DNA from: Streptomyces dysideae
GTDB lineage: Bacteria > Actinomycetota > Actinomycetes > Streptomycetales > Streptomycetaceae
Direction: 5' to 3'
Assembly: GCF_001514305.1 (NCBI RefSeq)
Contig: NZ_KQ949082.1
Coordinates: 63,365 to 127,364 of the forward strand
Length of the DNA: 64,000 nucleotides
Position 1 is the first letter of the stretch; every line of letters begins with the position of its first letter. Below, piece by piece: positions 36,780-44,523 of the stretch. The notes under the pieces are model-generated. The model saw nothing but the letters and a program-made list of their open reading frames with translations. It did no database searches and was not told the origin of the DNA. The position numbers and the translations under genes were made by a program.

Positions 36780-36805
36780 GCCCGGTTTGACCCCTCAAAC
36801 CGGGC
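36780..36805. terminator. Perfect hairpin beside the ISL3 fragment
   Basis: GCCCGGTTTGA and TCAAACCGGGC enclose a 4-base loop, directly after the transposase fragment. It could be a terminator or part of another mobile element's end. Confidence 0.5.
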
Positions 36806-37186
36806 TGCCCGCGTTGTTGCTGGGCAGGTGGCCTGCAGGGATATGAACGGCCATTCCATGGAAGCTTCGAACTGCTCTGCGGAGTTACCGCGCAGTGCGC
36901 CCCAAAAGGCCGCAAGGCTGTGCGAGCGATGAGGAGTTCGCCGCATGGGCCGAGCGAGCGATCGGCGGATGCTTTCGACTACACCGCTCCCGCGACCCTG
37001 CTCTGGAGGGACACCGCGGTTGCGCGCGAGCATCTGGCCCGGAATCGTCATCGGACGGCGCCCTACGACCTGTTCGCCGTGGTCCTTTGAGGGTCGGCCG
37101 AGGGCGGCATGCAGGTCACCCAGGCCTAATCCGCGGTCCGCCCGCCACGGCACCTGCATCGAGGGCAAATCCCGGCCACTCCGCAT
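36806..37186. other. Fragmentary sequence without an intact gene
   Basis: No supported gene. A plus-strand stretch near 36965-37090 (ATLLWRDTAVAREHLARNRH, then TAPYDLFAVVL and a stop) reads like the end of some protein without its beginning. A TTCCATGGAA palindrome at ~36853-36862 resembles half of the operator at 38.3 kb. Confidence 0.4.
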
Positions 37187-37381
37187 TCAGGTGCCCGGAC
37201 AGCGATTCGGGGATCGGAGAGCGGATATCAGTGCGCCGAGTTGGTGGCGGCCAGTGGTGAGGATGGTTTCCGGTTCGTCGCTTTCTCGGAGGAGGATCGT
37301 TCCGGTGGGGGTTGTGGCGACGTAGACGCAGGCGGAGGCCTCCTGGCTGTACGTGGACTTCTGCCAGTGCAGTTCGGGCAT
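37187..37381 (-). CDS. DUF397 domain protein
   Basis: 64-residue protein with the family core: LHWQKSTYSQEASACVYVAT, TPTGTILLRESDEPETIL, and a C-terminal LGALISALRS helix. The ATG at 37381 follows GGAG. It lies 11 bases after the XRE gene on the same strand. DUF397 proteins are regularly paired with XRE/WhiJ-type regulators in Streptomyces and probably act as their small partners or antitoxin-like modulators. The mechanism is unproven. Confidence 0.88.
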   Translation of the reverse strand: MPELHWQKSTYSQEASACVYVATTPTGTILLRESDEPETILTTGRHQLGALISALRSPNRCPGT

Positions 37382-37392
37382 GGAGGGCTCCT

Positions 37393-38247
37393 TTAGAGGT
37401 CGTGGGTGAGTTGGGTGACGAAGTCGCGGGACTTGGCCGGGGGGAGCGCCGCGTGCTGCATGCGTTCCAGGACCAGGCGGTAGCGCTCCAACTGTGCGGG
37501 TGACTCGATGAGTTCGGCGCCGTGGTCTGTGTCGAGCTGGACTGTGTCGAGTTGATGCACTGGGCCGTGGAAGTAGTCGATGCCCTGGCCCGAGGTGGGG
37601 AACGGGCCGTTGTCGAAGGGGATCACGCTGACCGTGACGTGGGTCAACTCGCTGATCTCGTTGATGTGGTGGAGCTGGGCGCGGGTGGTGGTGCGGTCGC
37701 CGAAGCGCATGCGGAGAGCGGCCTCGTGGATGATCGCCGTGTAGGGCGGGGGTTGTTCGCGGTGCAGGGTCTCCTGGCGCTTGATGCGGTGCGAGACGCG
37801 GTGCTCGATCTCGTGGGGCTTCAGTGGTGGCACCGAATGGCAGAACAGTGCGCGGGCGTGGTCGGTGGTCTGCAGCAGGCCGGGGATGTTGATGATGTGG
37901 GCCACGCGCAGGGCCGTGGCGTGGTGTTCCACCTCGGTGAGGTCGAGCACCCGGGGGGACAGGATCTCGCGGTACTCCTCCCACCAGCCGCGTCGGCGTT
38001 CGCCGGTCATCGCCGCGAGTGCGTCGATCAGCTTCTCGTCGGTGCAGTCGTAGTGGCGGGCGATGGTACGTACGCGGTCGGCGCTTACGCCGTAGCGGCC
38101 GGCCTCGATGTTGCTCACGCGTGACTGTGTGGCGCCGATGAGGGCGGCGGCCTGGGTGGCGGACAGGTCCGCACGTTCGCGCAGCCTGCGCAACTCGACA
38201 CCGAGGCGACGGCGCCGGGCGGTGGGGAGGGGGCTTGGCTGCGGCAT
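37393..38247 (-). CDS. XRE-family (WhiJ-like) transcriptional regulator
   Basis: 284-residue regulator. HTH at residues ~15-65 (LRERADLSATQAAALIGATQ, SRVSNIEAGRYGVSADRVRT). The C-terminal two thirds are a DUF5753 sensor-like domain (HATALRVAHIINIPGLLQTT, ALRMRFGDRTTTRAQLHHIN, HVTVSVIPFDNGPFPTSGQG). It is flanked by DUF397 downstream and by a divergent ATPase gene, the ATPase-XRE-DUF397 arrangement that resembles the abaA/whiJ developmental loci. A 12+12-base palindrome sits between it and the ATPase gene and is the likely operator. Confidence 0.9.
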   Translation of the reverse strand: MPQPSPLPTARRRRLGVELRRLRERADLSATQAAALIGATQSRVSNIEAGRYGVSADRVRTIARHYDCTDEKLIDALAAMTGERRRGWWEEYREILSPRVLDLTEVEHHATALRVAHIINIPGLLQTTDHARALFCHSVPPLKPHEIEHRVSHRIKRQETLHREQPPPYTAIIHEAALRMRFGDRTTTRAQLHHINEISELTHVTVSVIPFDNGPFPTSGQGIDYFHGPVHQLDTVQLDTDHGAELIESPAQLERYRLVLERMQHAALPPAKSRDFVTQLTHDL

Positions 38248-38306
38248 TGGATGCGTTCCCGTTCGTACGTATGGCGCGTGGGTCACCCACACGGAGGTAA
38301 TGAGGG

Positions 38307-38335
38307 CTACATTCCATGTCTTTCATGGAATGTAG
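38307..38335. promoter_or_regulatory. Perfect palindrome between XRE and ATPase genes
   Basis: CTACATTCCATG, a 5-base spacer, then CATGGAATGTAG. Position in the divergent promoter region suggests the binding site of the XRE regulator. Confidence 0.7.
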
Positions 38336-38439
38336 TCCATTGATCGCTCTACGGTGAGACCCGGACCACCCAGTCGACCCCGCTGACAAGCCGTCGAGCG
38401 AGTCGAGCAAACCAAGTTTCCCCACCGCAGGAGGCGTTC

Positions 38440-38925
38440 ATGGTCACCGTATCCCCGTCGTTGCCGTCGGAGTGCGAAACGGAACCGACTTGGGCGTACG
38501 CCCTCCAATTGCCCCATGATTCCCGGGCTGCCCGTATCGCCCGCGTCACTCTGCGCGCCGTTCTCGCCGGGCACGGCATGTCCCAACACGTCGATGCCGC
38601 AGAGCTGTTGGCATCCGAGCTCGTCACCAACGCCTATCGCCACGCCACTGGGCCCGCTGCCCTGCGCCTGTGCGGGATCGGCGCCGGCCGGCTGCGGGTG
38701 AGCGTCTGGGATGCGAACCCGCACATCCCGCCTCCGTTCGACAGGTGCCCGGGGTCCCCGGCTCTCGTGCCCGTCGAGGCGGATGGTGGGCGTGGGCTGT
38801 TCCTCGTCTGTCATTACGCGGAGGCTTGGGGTGGGTATCCGCTCGGGGACGATCTGTTCGGGCGGGGCGGGAAGCTGCTGTGGTGTGAGCTGGGGGCACG
38901 GAGCACAGAGCGGGTGGCGGCGTGA
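38440..38925 (+). CDS. Anti-sigma-like ATP-binding protein (HATPase_c)
   Basis: 161-residue protein of the GHKL/SpoIIAB-RsbW-like type common in Streptomyces. N box: AAELLASELVTNAYRHATGP. G1-like: RVSVWDANPHIPP. G2-like: EADGGRGLFLVCHYAEAWGG. The ATG at 38440 follows GCAGGAGGCG. It may bind ATP and act on an anti-anti-sigma or regulator partner; the linked XRE/DUF397 genes are the obvious candidates. It overlaps nothing and precedes the Uma2 gene by 83 bases. Confidence 0.88.
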   Translation: MVTVSPSLPSECETEPTWAYALQLPHDSRAARIARVTLRAVLAGHGMSQHVDAAELLASELVTNAYRHATGPAALRLCGIGAGRLRVSVWDANPHIPPPFDRCPGSPALVPVEADGGRGLFLVCHYAEAWGGYPLGDDLFGRGGKLLWCELGARSTERVAA

Positions 38926-39008
38926 GGGTGGCTGAGCAGCGGGCGGCCCGAGTGGCCCCGCGCTATCGTGGAAATCGCGACACGCTCTGTAACCAGTGGA
39001 GGACCGTG

Positions 39009-39626
39009 GTGACCACCATGACCGAGCGTCCGACGGCCATAAACGCCTCTCCGGTCGGAGCCTTCGAGGACATGCTCCGGATCGTCGAGGAGCTGGACAC
39101 GCCTGACGGCTACAAGGCCGAACTCATCCGGGGGAAGATCATCGTGTCGCCGTGGTCGAAGCTGCGCTACAAGAAGGTGATGAAGTCGCTGCGGCTGCAG
39201 CTGGAGCCCCATGCTCCGGAGGGGCATGACGTCGATGTGGCGCCGTTCCTCTTCACCTTCCCCGGCTCCGAGCGCGGGTTCGGCCCTGACCTGCACGTCG
39301 CTGACGAAAGCGCCTTCGACGCCGATGGGCGTCATGCCGACGGTGCCGCTCTGTCCCTTGTCGCGGAGCTGACGTCCACCTCCACCAAGGATGCCGACTG
39401 GCTCGACAAGCTGGACACGTACGGCCGGATTGTGCCCGTGTATCTGGTGCTCGACATGCAGGACCGGGAGGTCACCGCCTTCTGGGATCCCTCTCCGAAG
39501 GGCTACCGCTCCCGGCACTCCGCTCCTTTCGGTGAGCCGCTGCACGTGCCCGCCCCCTTCGGCTTCGACCTCGACACGTCCGGCTTCGTCGTCCGCGCGG
39601 AGGCGGAGGACACGCGGGAGGCCTGA
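39009..39626 (+). CDS. Uma2-family (DUF820) putative endonuclease
   Basis: 205-residue PD-(D/E)XK-fold protein. YKAELIRGKIIVSPWSKLRY gives the first acidic residue, FGPDLHVADESAF the metal-binding Asp, SLVAELTSTSTKDADWLDKL the Glu, and YLVLDMQDREVTAFWDP follows. These proteins are abundant in Streptomyces and cyanobacteria, and their targets are unknown. GGAGG six bases before the GTG at 39009 makes that the better start than the ATG three codons later. Confidence 0.88.
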   Translation: MTTMTERPTAINASPVGAFEDMLRIVEELDTPDGYKAELIRGKIIVSPWSKLRYKKVMKSLRLQLEPHAPEGHDVDVAPFLFTFPGSERGFGPDLHVADESAFDADGRHADGAALSLVAELTSTSTKDADWLDKLDTYGRIVPVYLVLDMQDREVTAFWDPSPKGYRSRHSAPFGEPLHVPAPFGFDLDTSGFVVRAEAEDTREA

Positions 39627-39772
39627 GCGCCGGACGGGCCTCATCCTGGGGCTCAGATGCCGCCACACGCCGCCGTATTGGCTTTGAACCGCCTTGTCGC
39701 ACCCCCTCGTTGCGATCATGCTCCTTCGTATTGGCACGTGTGCATCAGTGATGGGCGTTGTGCGGAGGCGAA

Positions 39773-40891
39773 GTGACGGTCGCGGCGGGTGTGGCGGGTG
39801 TCGAGGCGGTCGTGCGGAGTGATGCCGCGCTGCTGGAGGGGGATCTGGCCGCGTTTCTCGGCTCGGTGATCGCCGCGCCGGCGGACGCCTCCGTGTTCGG
39901 GGCGGCGGTGCGGCGTTCCCTGTGCGGGCCCGTTGCCGATGCCGTCGGGTCGAAGGTCGGGCAGGCCGCGTTGCCGGCGGGTGGGGCCGGAGGTGTGCCG
40001 GTTCGGCCTTCCATGGTGTATTGGGCCTACCGCAACTACCGGGGGTTTCCCGAGGACGGTGCCGATCAGGGCGCCGATCTCGCCGTCATCCGGCGTGCCG
40101 CTGTTGCAGTAAGGATTCTGCTGAAGGCTGCCGTTGCGCTCGACGACATCCAGGACGGGAGTGTCAGCCGTTACGGCGAGGCCGCTCTGCATGTCGACCA
40201 CGGGGTGCCCATCGCCCTGAACACCGGGTCCTGGCTGATCAACGCCGCCCTGCGGCACGCCGGCGACCCCGCCGTCGTCGACAGCCTCCTACGTTCCGTC
40301 GGCGACGGCTTCACCGGGCAGGCCGTCGACATGTCCACCCGGTCTCCGCTCACCCGCGCCGAGTTGATGGCCGCACCCCGCGACGCCCGTGTGGGCTTCT
40401 GGGAGTCGACCGCCGCGCTCAAGACCGGGACGCTGTTCTGGATGCCGCTCGACGCTGCGGTGGCCGGGCTGCGTGTCGTCGAGGACGATCGGCGGGCCCT
40501 CGACGATGCCATGCGTCAACTCGGGCTGGCCAGCCAGTTGTTCAATGACCTGACCGACTTCGTGCCCGAACTCGGCGGCGCCAACACCCAGGAGGATTAC
40601 GACGGGTTGAGCAACCGCGTCTTCCTCGAGCTTCTCGACTCCGCGCCGTTCGGCCGGCAGACACCGGACGGCGAGGAGATGAGGTCCTTCGTCCTCGGCC
40701 ATCCGCAGCTGAACGACACCCTCCTCGCCCTCGCCGAACAAGCCGTCGAACTCAAGCGCGCCGCCAAGGACGCCGTCCACCAGGTGTGCCGGTCCGAGCG
40801 GAGTGCTGCGTACTTCGACCTGACGATCGAACGCAAGGGCCACCTCATCGACCGCCTCCACCGCACGCTCGCACAGCGGACCAGCACGTGA
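39773..40891 (+). CDS. Polyprenyl-synthase-like (class I isoprenoid) enzyme
   Basis: 372-residue alpha-helical protein read from the GTG at 39773, four bases after GGAGG. ALDDIQDGS (Asp 124 onward) is a DDxxD metal-binding motif and FNDLTDFVPELGG (258 onward) sits where the second Asp-rich motif is expected, but reads NDxxD, closer to class I terpene cyclases or diverged prenyl synthases. STAALKTGTLFWMPL also matches the KT/KTG region of prenyl synthases. It should act on isoprenyl diphosphates. Its stop overlaps the start of the heme-oxygenase-like gene by four bases (GTGA), so the two are made together. Confidence 0.72.
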   Translation: MTVAAGVAGVEAVVRSDAALLEGDLAAFLGSVIAAPADASVFGAAVRRSLCGPVADAVGSKVGQAALPAGGAGGVPVRPSMVYWAYRNYRGFPEDGADQGADLAVIRRAAVAVRILLKAAVALDDIQDGSVSRYGEAALHVDHGVPIALNTGSWLINAALRHAGDPAVVDSLLRSVGDGFTGQAVDMSTRSPLTRAELMAAPRDARVGFWESTAALKTGTLFWMPLDAAVAGLRVVEDDRRALDDAMRQLGLASQLFNDLTDFVPELGGANTQEDYDGLSNRVFLELLDSAPFGRQTPDGEEMRSFVLGHPQLNDTLLALAEQAVELKRAAKDAVHQVCRSERSAAYFDLTIERKGHLIDRLHRTLAQRTST

Positions 40892-41517
40892 CGGCCACGG
40901 CGGTCGACCGCCTGCGCACCAGCACCCGCGCCTGGCACGACGCCCTGGAGACCACGGCGTTCGCCACGGCGATGCTCGCCGGGACGCTCCCGCTCGACCG
41001 GTATGTGGCGCAGCTCGCGGCCTACCGTACGGTGCTGGAGGCGCTGGAGGGCGAACTGTCCCGCGCCACCCACCCCGCCCCTGCCTCGGTGTGGTCGCCG
41101 ACCCTGGCCAAACTCTCCCTGGTCGACAGCGACCTGCGGTACTTCGCCGGTCGCGGGAGCGCACCGAAGCCATGGGGGACGGACGAGGCCGAGGCCTTCG
41201 CCCAGGAGATCCGACACACGGCAGCGGCGAACCCGCAGGCGCTGCTCGGGTTCCTGTACGTCCTGGAGGGCTCGACGCTGGGTGCCCTGATCCTGCGCCG
41301 ACACGTCACCACGGCCTACGGTCTGCGCGACACGGACGGCGTGGCCTACTACTGCAGCGGTGACCGCGACCGCTGGGCTCGCTTCACCGCGTGCATGAAC
41401 GCGGCCCTCGCCGATCCCGAGGCACAGAGCCGCGCCATCGCCGCCGCGGGACGGGCGTACCACCACACGGAGGCGATCGCCCGGGCACTTTCCGAGGGTC
41501 TCGCACCGGGTGCGTGA
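40888..41517 (+). CDS. Heme-oxygenase-like protein (BphO type)
   Basis: 209-residue all-helical protein. LRTSTRAWHDALETTAFATA places a His (17) where heme oxygenases have the proximal iron ligand, and LLGFLYVLEGSTLGALILRR matches the distal-helix YVLEGSTLGG motif of bacteriophytochrome-type enzymes, with Gly-Ala replacing Gly-Gly. It may cleave heme to biliverdin, or be a recruited helical scaffold with another activity. No phytochrome gene is in the window, which argues for a role tied to the coupled prenyl-synthase-like gene. That is inference. Confidence 0.78.
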   Translation: MTATAVDRLRTSTRAWHDALETTAFATAMLAGTLPLDRYVAQLAAYRTVLEALEGELSRATHPAPASVWSPTLAKLSLVDSDLRYFAGRGSAPKPWGTDEAEAFAQEIRHTAAANPQALLGFLYVLEGSTLGALILRRHVTTAYGLRDTDGVAYYCSGDRDRWARFTACMNAALADPEAQSRAIAAAGRAYHHTEAIARALSEGLAPGA

Positions 41518-41557
41518 GTGAGGGGTGAGCGGAGCCGGACTCCGCTCACCCCTCACT
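41517..41557. terminator. Strong hairpin terminator
   Basis: AGTGAGGGGTGAGCGGAG pairs perfectly with CTCCGCTCACCCCTCACT around a 5-base loop, overlapping the stop codon of the heme-oxygenase-like gene. Confidence 0.85.
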
Positions 41558-41613
41558 GGGGTTGTGTCGGTTACGCCTCTGCGAAGCGCTCCGCTGCGTT
41601 GATCAGTTGGGTA

Positions 41614-42114
41614 TTACGGCACGGGCGTACCGGGAACCGGGGTGAATCCGTCGCCACAGGCCGCCGCCAGGTTCGACGCGCTGAACGGAGTGCCGGTGAC
41701 GGCGCATTCGGCCTCGTAGGCCACCCCGCCCTTCGCCAGCAGGGTCAGGTGGAGCACAGAGGGTCCTTCGCTGTACCCCACAGCGCTGTCGATCACGCAG
41801 GACGGGGTGCCGGGAACCACGTCGAGATCCACCCAGACGCCGGGGGTCCGGCCGTCATTGAGGAAGGCGTCGCCACGGCGGTCGTTCGTCACGCGGAACT
41901 CCGTCGGGGAGTCCACCTCGGCACTGATCTTGCGAGACGGGTTGCACTTGTGGTTGCCCTCGCCGTCACTGCTCAATGCCACCGAGGCCGGGGCGATGAG
42001 GGCCCCGGCGAGAACGACTCCGGTCGCCGCGGCGAGACTTCTGCCGACCCAGGTGAAGCGGGTGGACGATCCGTTGAGGCGGCACCGGCCCGCGCGCTTG
42101 GTTTGCATGCGCAT
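41614..42114 (-). CDS. Secreted protein of unknown function
   Basis: 166-residue protein; the ATG at 42114 follows GAGAGGAA. A long signal peptide (WVGRSLAAATGVVLAGALIA, cleavage after PASVALS) precedes a ~115-residue extracellular domain with four cysteines (HKCNPS, SCVIDS, ECAVTG, ACGDGF) that could form two disulfides. It ends in a Pro-rich tail. The family is not recognised. It converges on the heme-oxygenase-like gene. Confidence 0.7.
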   Translation of the reverse strand: MRMQTKRAGRCRLNGSSTRFTWVGRSLAAATGVVLAGALIAPASVALSSDGEGNHKCNPSRKISAEVDSPTEFRVTNDRRGDAFLNDGRTPGVWVDLDVVPGTPSCVIDSAVGYSEGPSVLHLTLLAKGGVAYEAECAVTGTPFSASNLAAACGDGFTPVPGTPVP

Positions 42115-42414
42115 TGATTCCTCTCGTTTGCGAGCACAAGGCCGCGGAGTGTGGAAGGGCGTCTGCTCACCCGTGCAGAGAGCGGGCAGGACCTGGACTC
42201 CCTCGACGCGTTCGACGGCCGTGGTCGAGTCGAAGGTTCCACCGGGCCGAGGCGGTCACGTCATGCCAGGCCGGAATGCCACCCGGGAAGAGCATCGCCG
42301 CACCTCGAACAGTCCCCTGCGCTGCCGAGGAAGGGGCAGACCGGCGCGCTCGGGTCATGCGCCAGCGGCGTGCGGGGCCGACCCGTGCGTTGGCCCGTCC
42401 GGGTTACGCCGGTG
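42115..42414. other. Intergenic region, nothing recognised
   Basis: 300 bases between the secreted-protein gene and the end of the leucine-catabolic operon. No reading frame with good codon bias and no clear site is visible. Confidence 0.4.
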
Positions 42415-43575
42415 TCAGCCCACCAGCCCCATCTCGCGTGCGATCAGCATCCGCTGCACCTCACTCGTCCCCTCCCCGATCTCCAGGATCTTGGAGTCCC
42501 GCCACATCCGGGCCACCGGGTACTCGTTCATGAAGCCGTAGCCGCCGTGGATCTGGGTGGCGTCGCGGGCATTGTCCACCGCGATCGTCGACGAGTACAG
42601 CTTCGCCAGGGCCGCCTCCTTCTTGAAGGGGTCGCCGGACACGAGCCGTGATGCCGCGTCGCGCCAGGCCAGGCGGGCCGTGTGCGCCTTCATCTCCATG
42701 TCCGCGATCTTGAACTGGATCGCCTGGTTCGCGCCGATCGGCTTGCCGAAGGCGTGCCGCTCCTTCGCGTACTGCACCGACTCGTCCACACAGCCCTGCG
42801 CCAGGCCCGTCGCAAGCGCCGCGATCGCGATACGGCCCTCGTCCAGGATGCGCAGGAACTGGGCGTAGCCCCGGCCCTCCTCACCGAGCAGGTTCGCCGC
42901 CGGGACCCGTACGTCCGAGAAGGACAACTCCCTTGTGTCCGAGGCGTTCCAGCCCACCTTCGAGTACGGTGCCGCCACCGTGAAGCCCGGTGTGCCCGAC
43001 GGGACGATGATCGACGAGATGAGCGGCTTGCCGTCGGGCTTGCGGCCCGTCACCGCCGTCACCGTGACCAGGGCCGTGATGTCCGTGCCGGAGTTGGTGA
43101 TGAAGCACTTCGTGCCGTTGATCACCCACTCGTTCGTGTCGGCGTCGAGGCGGGCCGTCGTACGCGTCGCGCCCGCGTCCGAGCCGCCGTCCGGCTCCGT
43201 CAAGCCGAACGCGCCCAGGATCTCGCCCGTGCACAGACGCGGCAGCCACTCCTGCTTCTGGGCCTCCGTGCCGTACAGGTACAGCGGCATCGCGCCCAGG
43301 GAGACTCCGGCCTCCAGGGTGATGGCGACCGACGAGTCCACCCGCGCCAACTCCTCCAGCGCCACGCCCAGCGCCAGGTAGTCGCCGCCCATGCCGCCGT
43401 ACTCCTCCGGGAACGGCAGGCCGAACAGGCCCATGCGGCCCATCTCCCGGATGATCTCGTACGGGAACTCGTGGTGTTCGTAGTACTCGCCGATCTTGGG
43501 TGCCACGACGTCGTGCGCGAACTCCTCCACCGTGCGGCGGAGTTCCTCAAGTTCGGGGGAGAGGCGGTGGTCCAT
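42415..43575 (-). CDS. acdH: Acyl-CoA dehydrogenase AcdH (isovaleryl-CoA type)
   Basis: 386-residue flavoprotein. FAD/substrate signatures GAFGLTEPDGGSDAGATRTT and CFITNSGTDITALVTV, the C-terminal signature DATQIHGGYGFMNEYPVARM and EIGEGTSEVQRMLIAREMGL. It is the last gene of the operon after accD1, accA1 and hmgL, six bases from hmgL. Context makes isovaleryl-CoA or other branched short acyl-CoA the likely substrate in leucine/valine breakdown, which also feeds polyketide starter pools. It is also called fadE4 in S. avermitilis (memory). Confidence 0.9.
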   Translation of the reverse strand: MDHRLSPELEELRRTVEEFAHDVVAPKIGEYYEHHEFPYEIIREMGRMGLFGLPFPEEYGGMGGDYLALGVALEELARVDSSVAITLEAGVSLGAMPLYLYGTEAQKQEWLPRLCTGEILGAFGLTEPDGGSDAGATRTTARLDADTNEWVINGTKCFITNSGTDITALVTVTAVTGRKPDGKPLISSIIVPSGTPGFTVAAPYSKVGWNASDTRELSFSDVRVPAANLLGEEGRGYAQFLRILDEGRIAIAALATGLAQGCVDESVQYAKERHAFGKPIGANQAIQFKIADMEMKAHTARLAWRDAASRLVSGDPFKKEAALAKLYSSTIAVDNARDATQIHGGYGFMNEYPVARMWRDSKILEIGEGTSEVQRMLIAREMGLVG

Positions 43576-43581
43576 CGTCGT

Positions 43582-44523
43582 TCACTGCTCCTTGTCGTCC
43601 TCGTGGGACAGGGCTCGGACTGTGCGGGACGGGCTCGGTCGGCCCAGTCGTCCGGCCATCCAGGCGCTTGTGGCGACCAGACGGCCGAGGTCGACTCCGG
43701 TGTCGATGCCGAGGCCGCGCAGCATCCACACGAGGTCCTCGGTGGCCAGGTTTCCGGTGGCGGACCTGGCGAACGGGCAGCCGCCCAGGCCGCCCGCCGA
43801 GGCGTCGACCGTGGTGACGCCGTGCTGGAGGGCGGCGTATGTGTTGGCGAGTGCCTGGCCGTAGGTGTCGTGGAAGTGCACGCCCAGCGAGTCAGTGGGG
43901 ACGCTCTGTTCGTTCAGCGCGGTCAGCAGGTTCCGTACGTGACCCGGCGTCGCCACCCCGATCGTGTCCCCGAGACTCAGCTCGTCGCAGCCCATGTCCA
44001 GCAGGACCTTGCAGACCCGTACCACCTGCGGGACCGGGACCGCGCCCTCCCACGGGTCGCCGAAGCACATCGACAGGTAGCCGCGGACGTGTACGCCCTC
44101 CGTCTTCGCCCGCTCCACCACCGGGTCGAACATCGTCAGCGCCTCGTCCACCGTGCGGTTGAGGTTGGCCTTCGCGAAGGACTCGGTGGCGCTGGCGAAG
44201 ACCGCGACGCGGGTGGCTCCCAGGGACAGTGCCCGGTCCAGGCCACGGGCGTTGGGGACCAGCACCGGGAGGGACACCGGGAGATCGGCCACTCGCGGGA
44301 ACAAGTCCTCCGCATCGGCCAGTTGGGGCACCCACTTCGGGTGGACGAAGCTCGTCGCCTCGATCGTCGTCAGGCCCGCGTCGGCCAGGCGGTGGATGAA
44401 CTCCGCCTTCACCTCCGTCGGGACCGTCGATTTCTCGTTCTGCAGGCCGTCGCGGGCGCCCACCTCGTGGATACGGACGCGTGGGGGCAGGTGCGGGGCC
44501 GGTACGACCATGGGGAGCGTCAT
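43582..44523 (-). CDS. hmgL: Hydroxymethylglutaryl-CoA lyase
   Basis: 313-residue TIM-barrel aldolase splitting HMG-CoA into acetyl-CoA and acetoacetate, the end of leucine catabolism. Signatures: VRIHEVGARDGLQNEKS at the start of the barrel, SLGDTIGVATPGHV, GVHFHDTYGQALAN with metal-binding histidines, and the catalytic Cys loop ASAGGLGGCPFA. The ATG at 44523 overlaps the accA1 stop by four bases. Confidence 0.94.
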   Translation of the reverse strand: MTLPMVVPAPHLPPRVRIHEVGARDGLQNEKSTVPTEVKAEFIHRLADAGLTTIEATSFVHPKWVPQLADAEDLFPRVADLPVSLPVLVPNARGLDRALSLGATRVAVFASATESFAKANLNRTVDEALTMFDPVVERAKTEGVHVRGYLSMCFGDPWEGAVPVPQVVRVCKVLLDMGCDELSLGDTIGVATPGHVRNLLTALNEQSVPTDSLGVHFHDTYGQALANTYAALQHGVTTVDASAGGLGGCPFARSATGNLATEDLVWMLRGLGIDTGVDLGRLVATSAWMAGRLGRPSPSRTVRALSHEDDKEQ

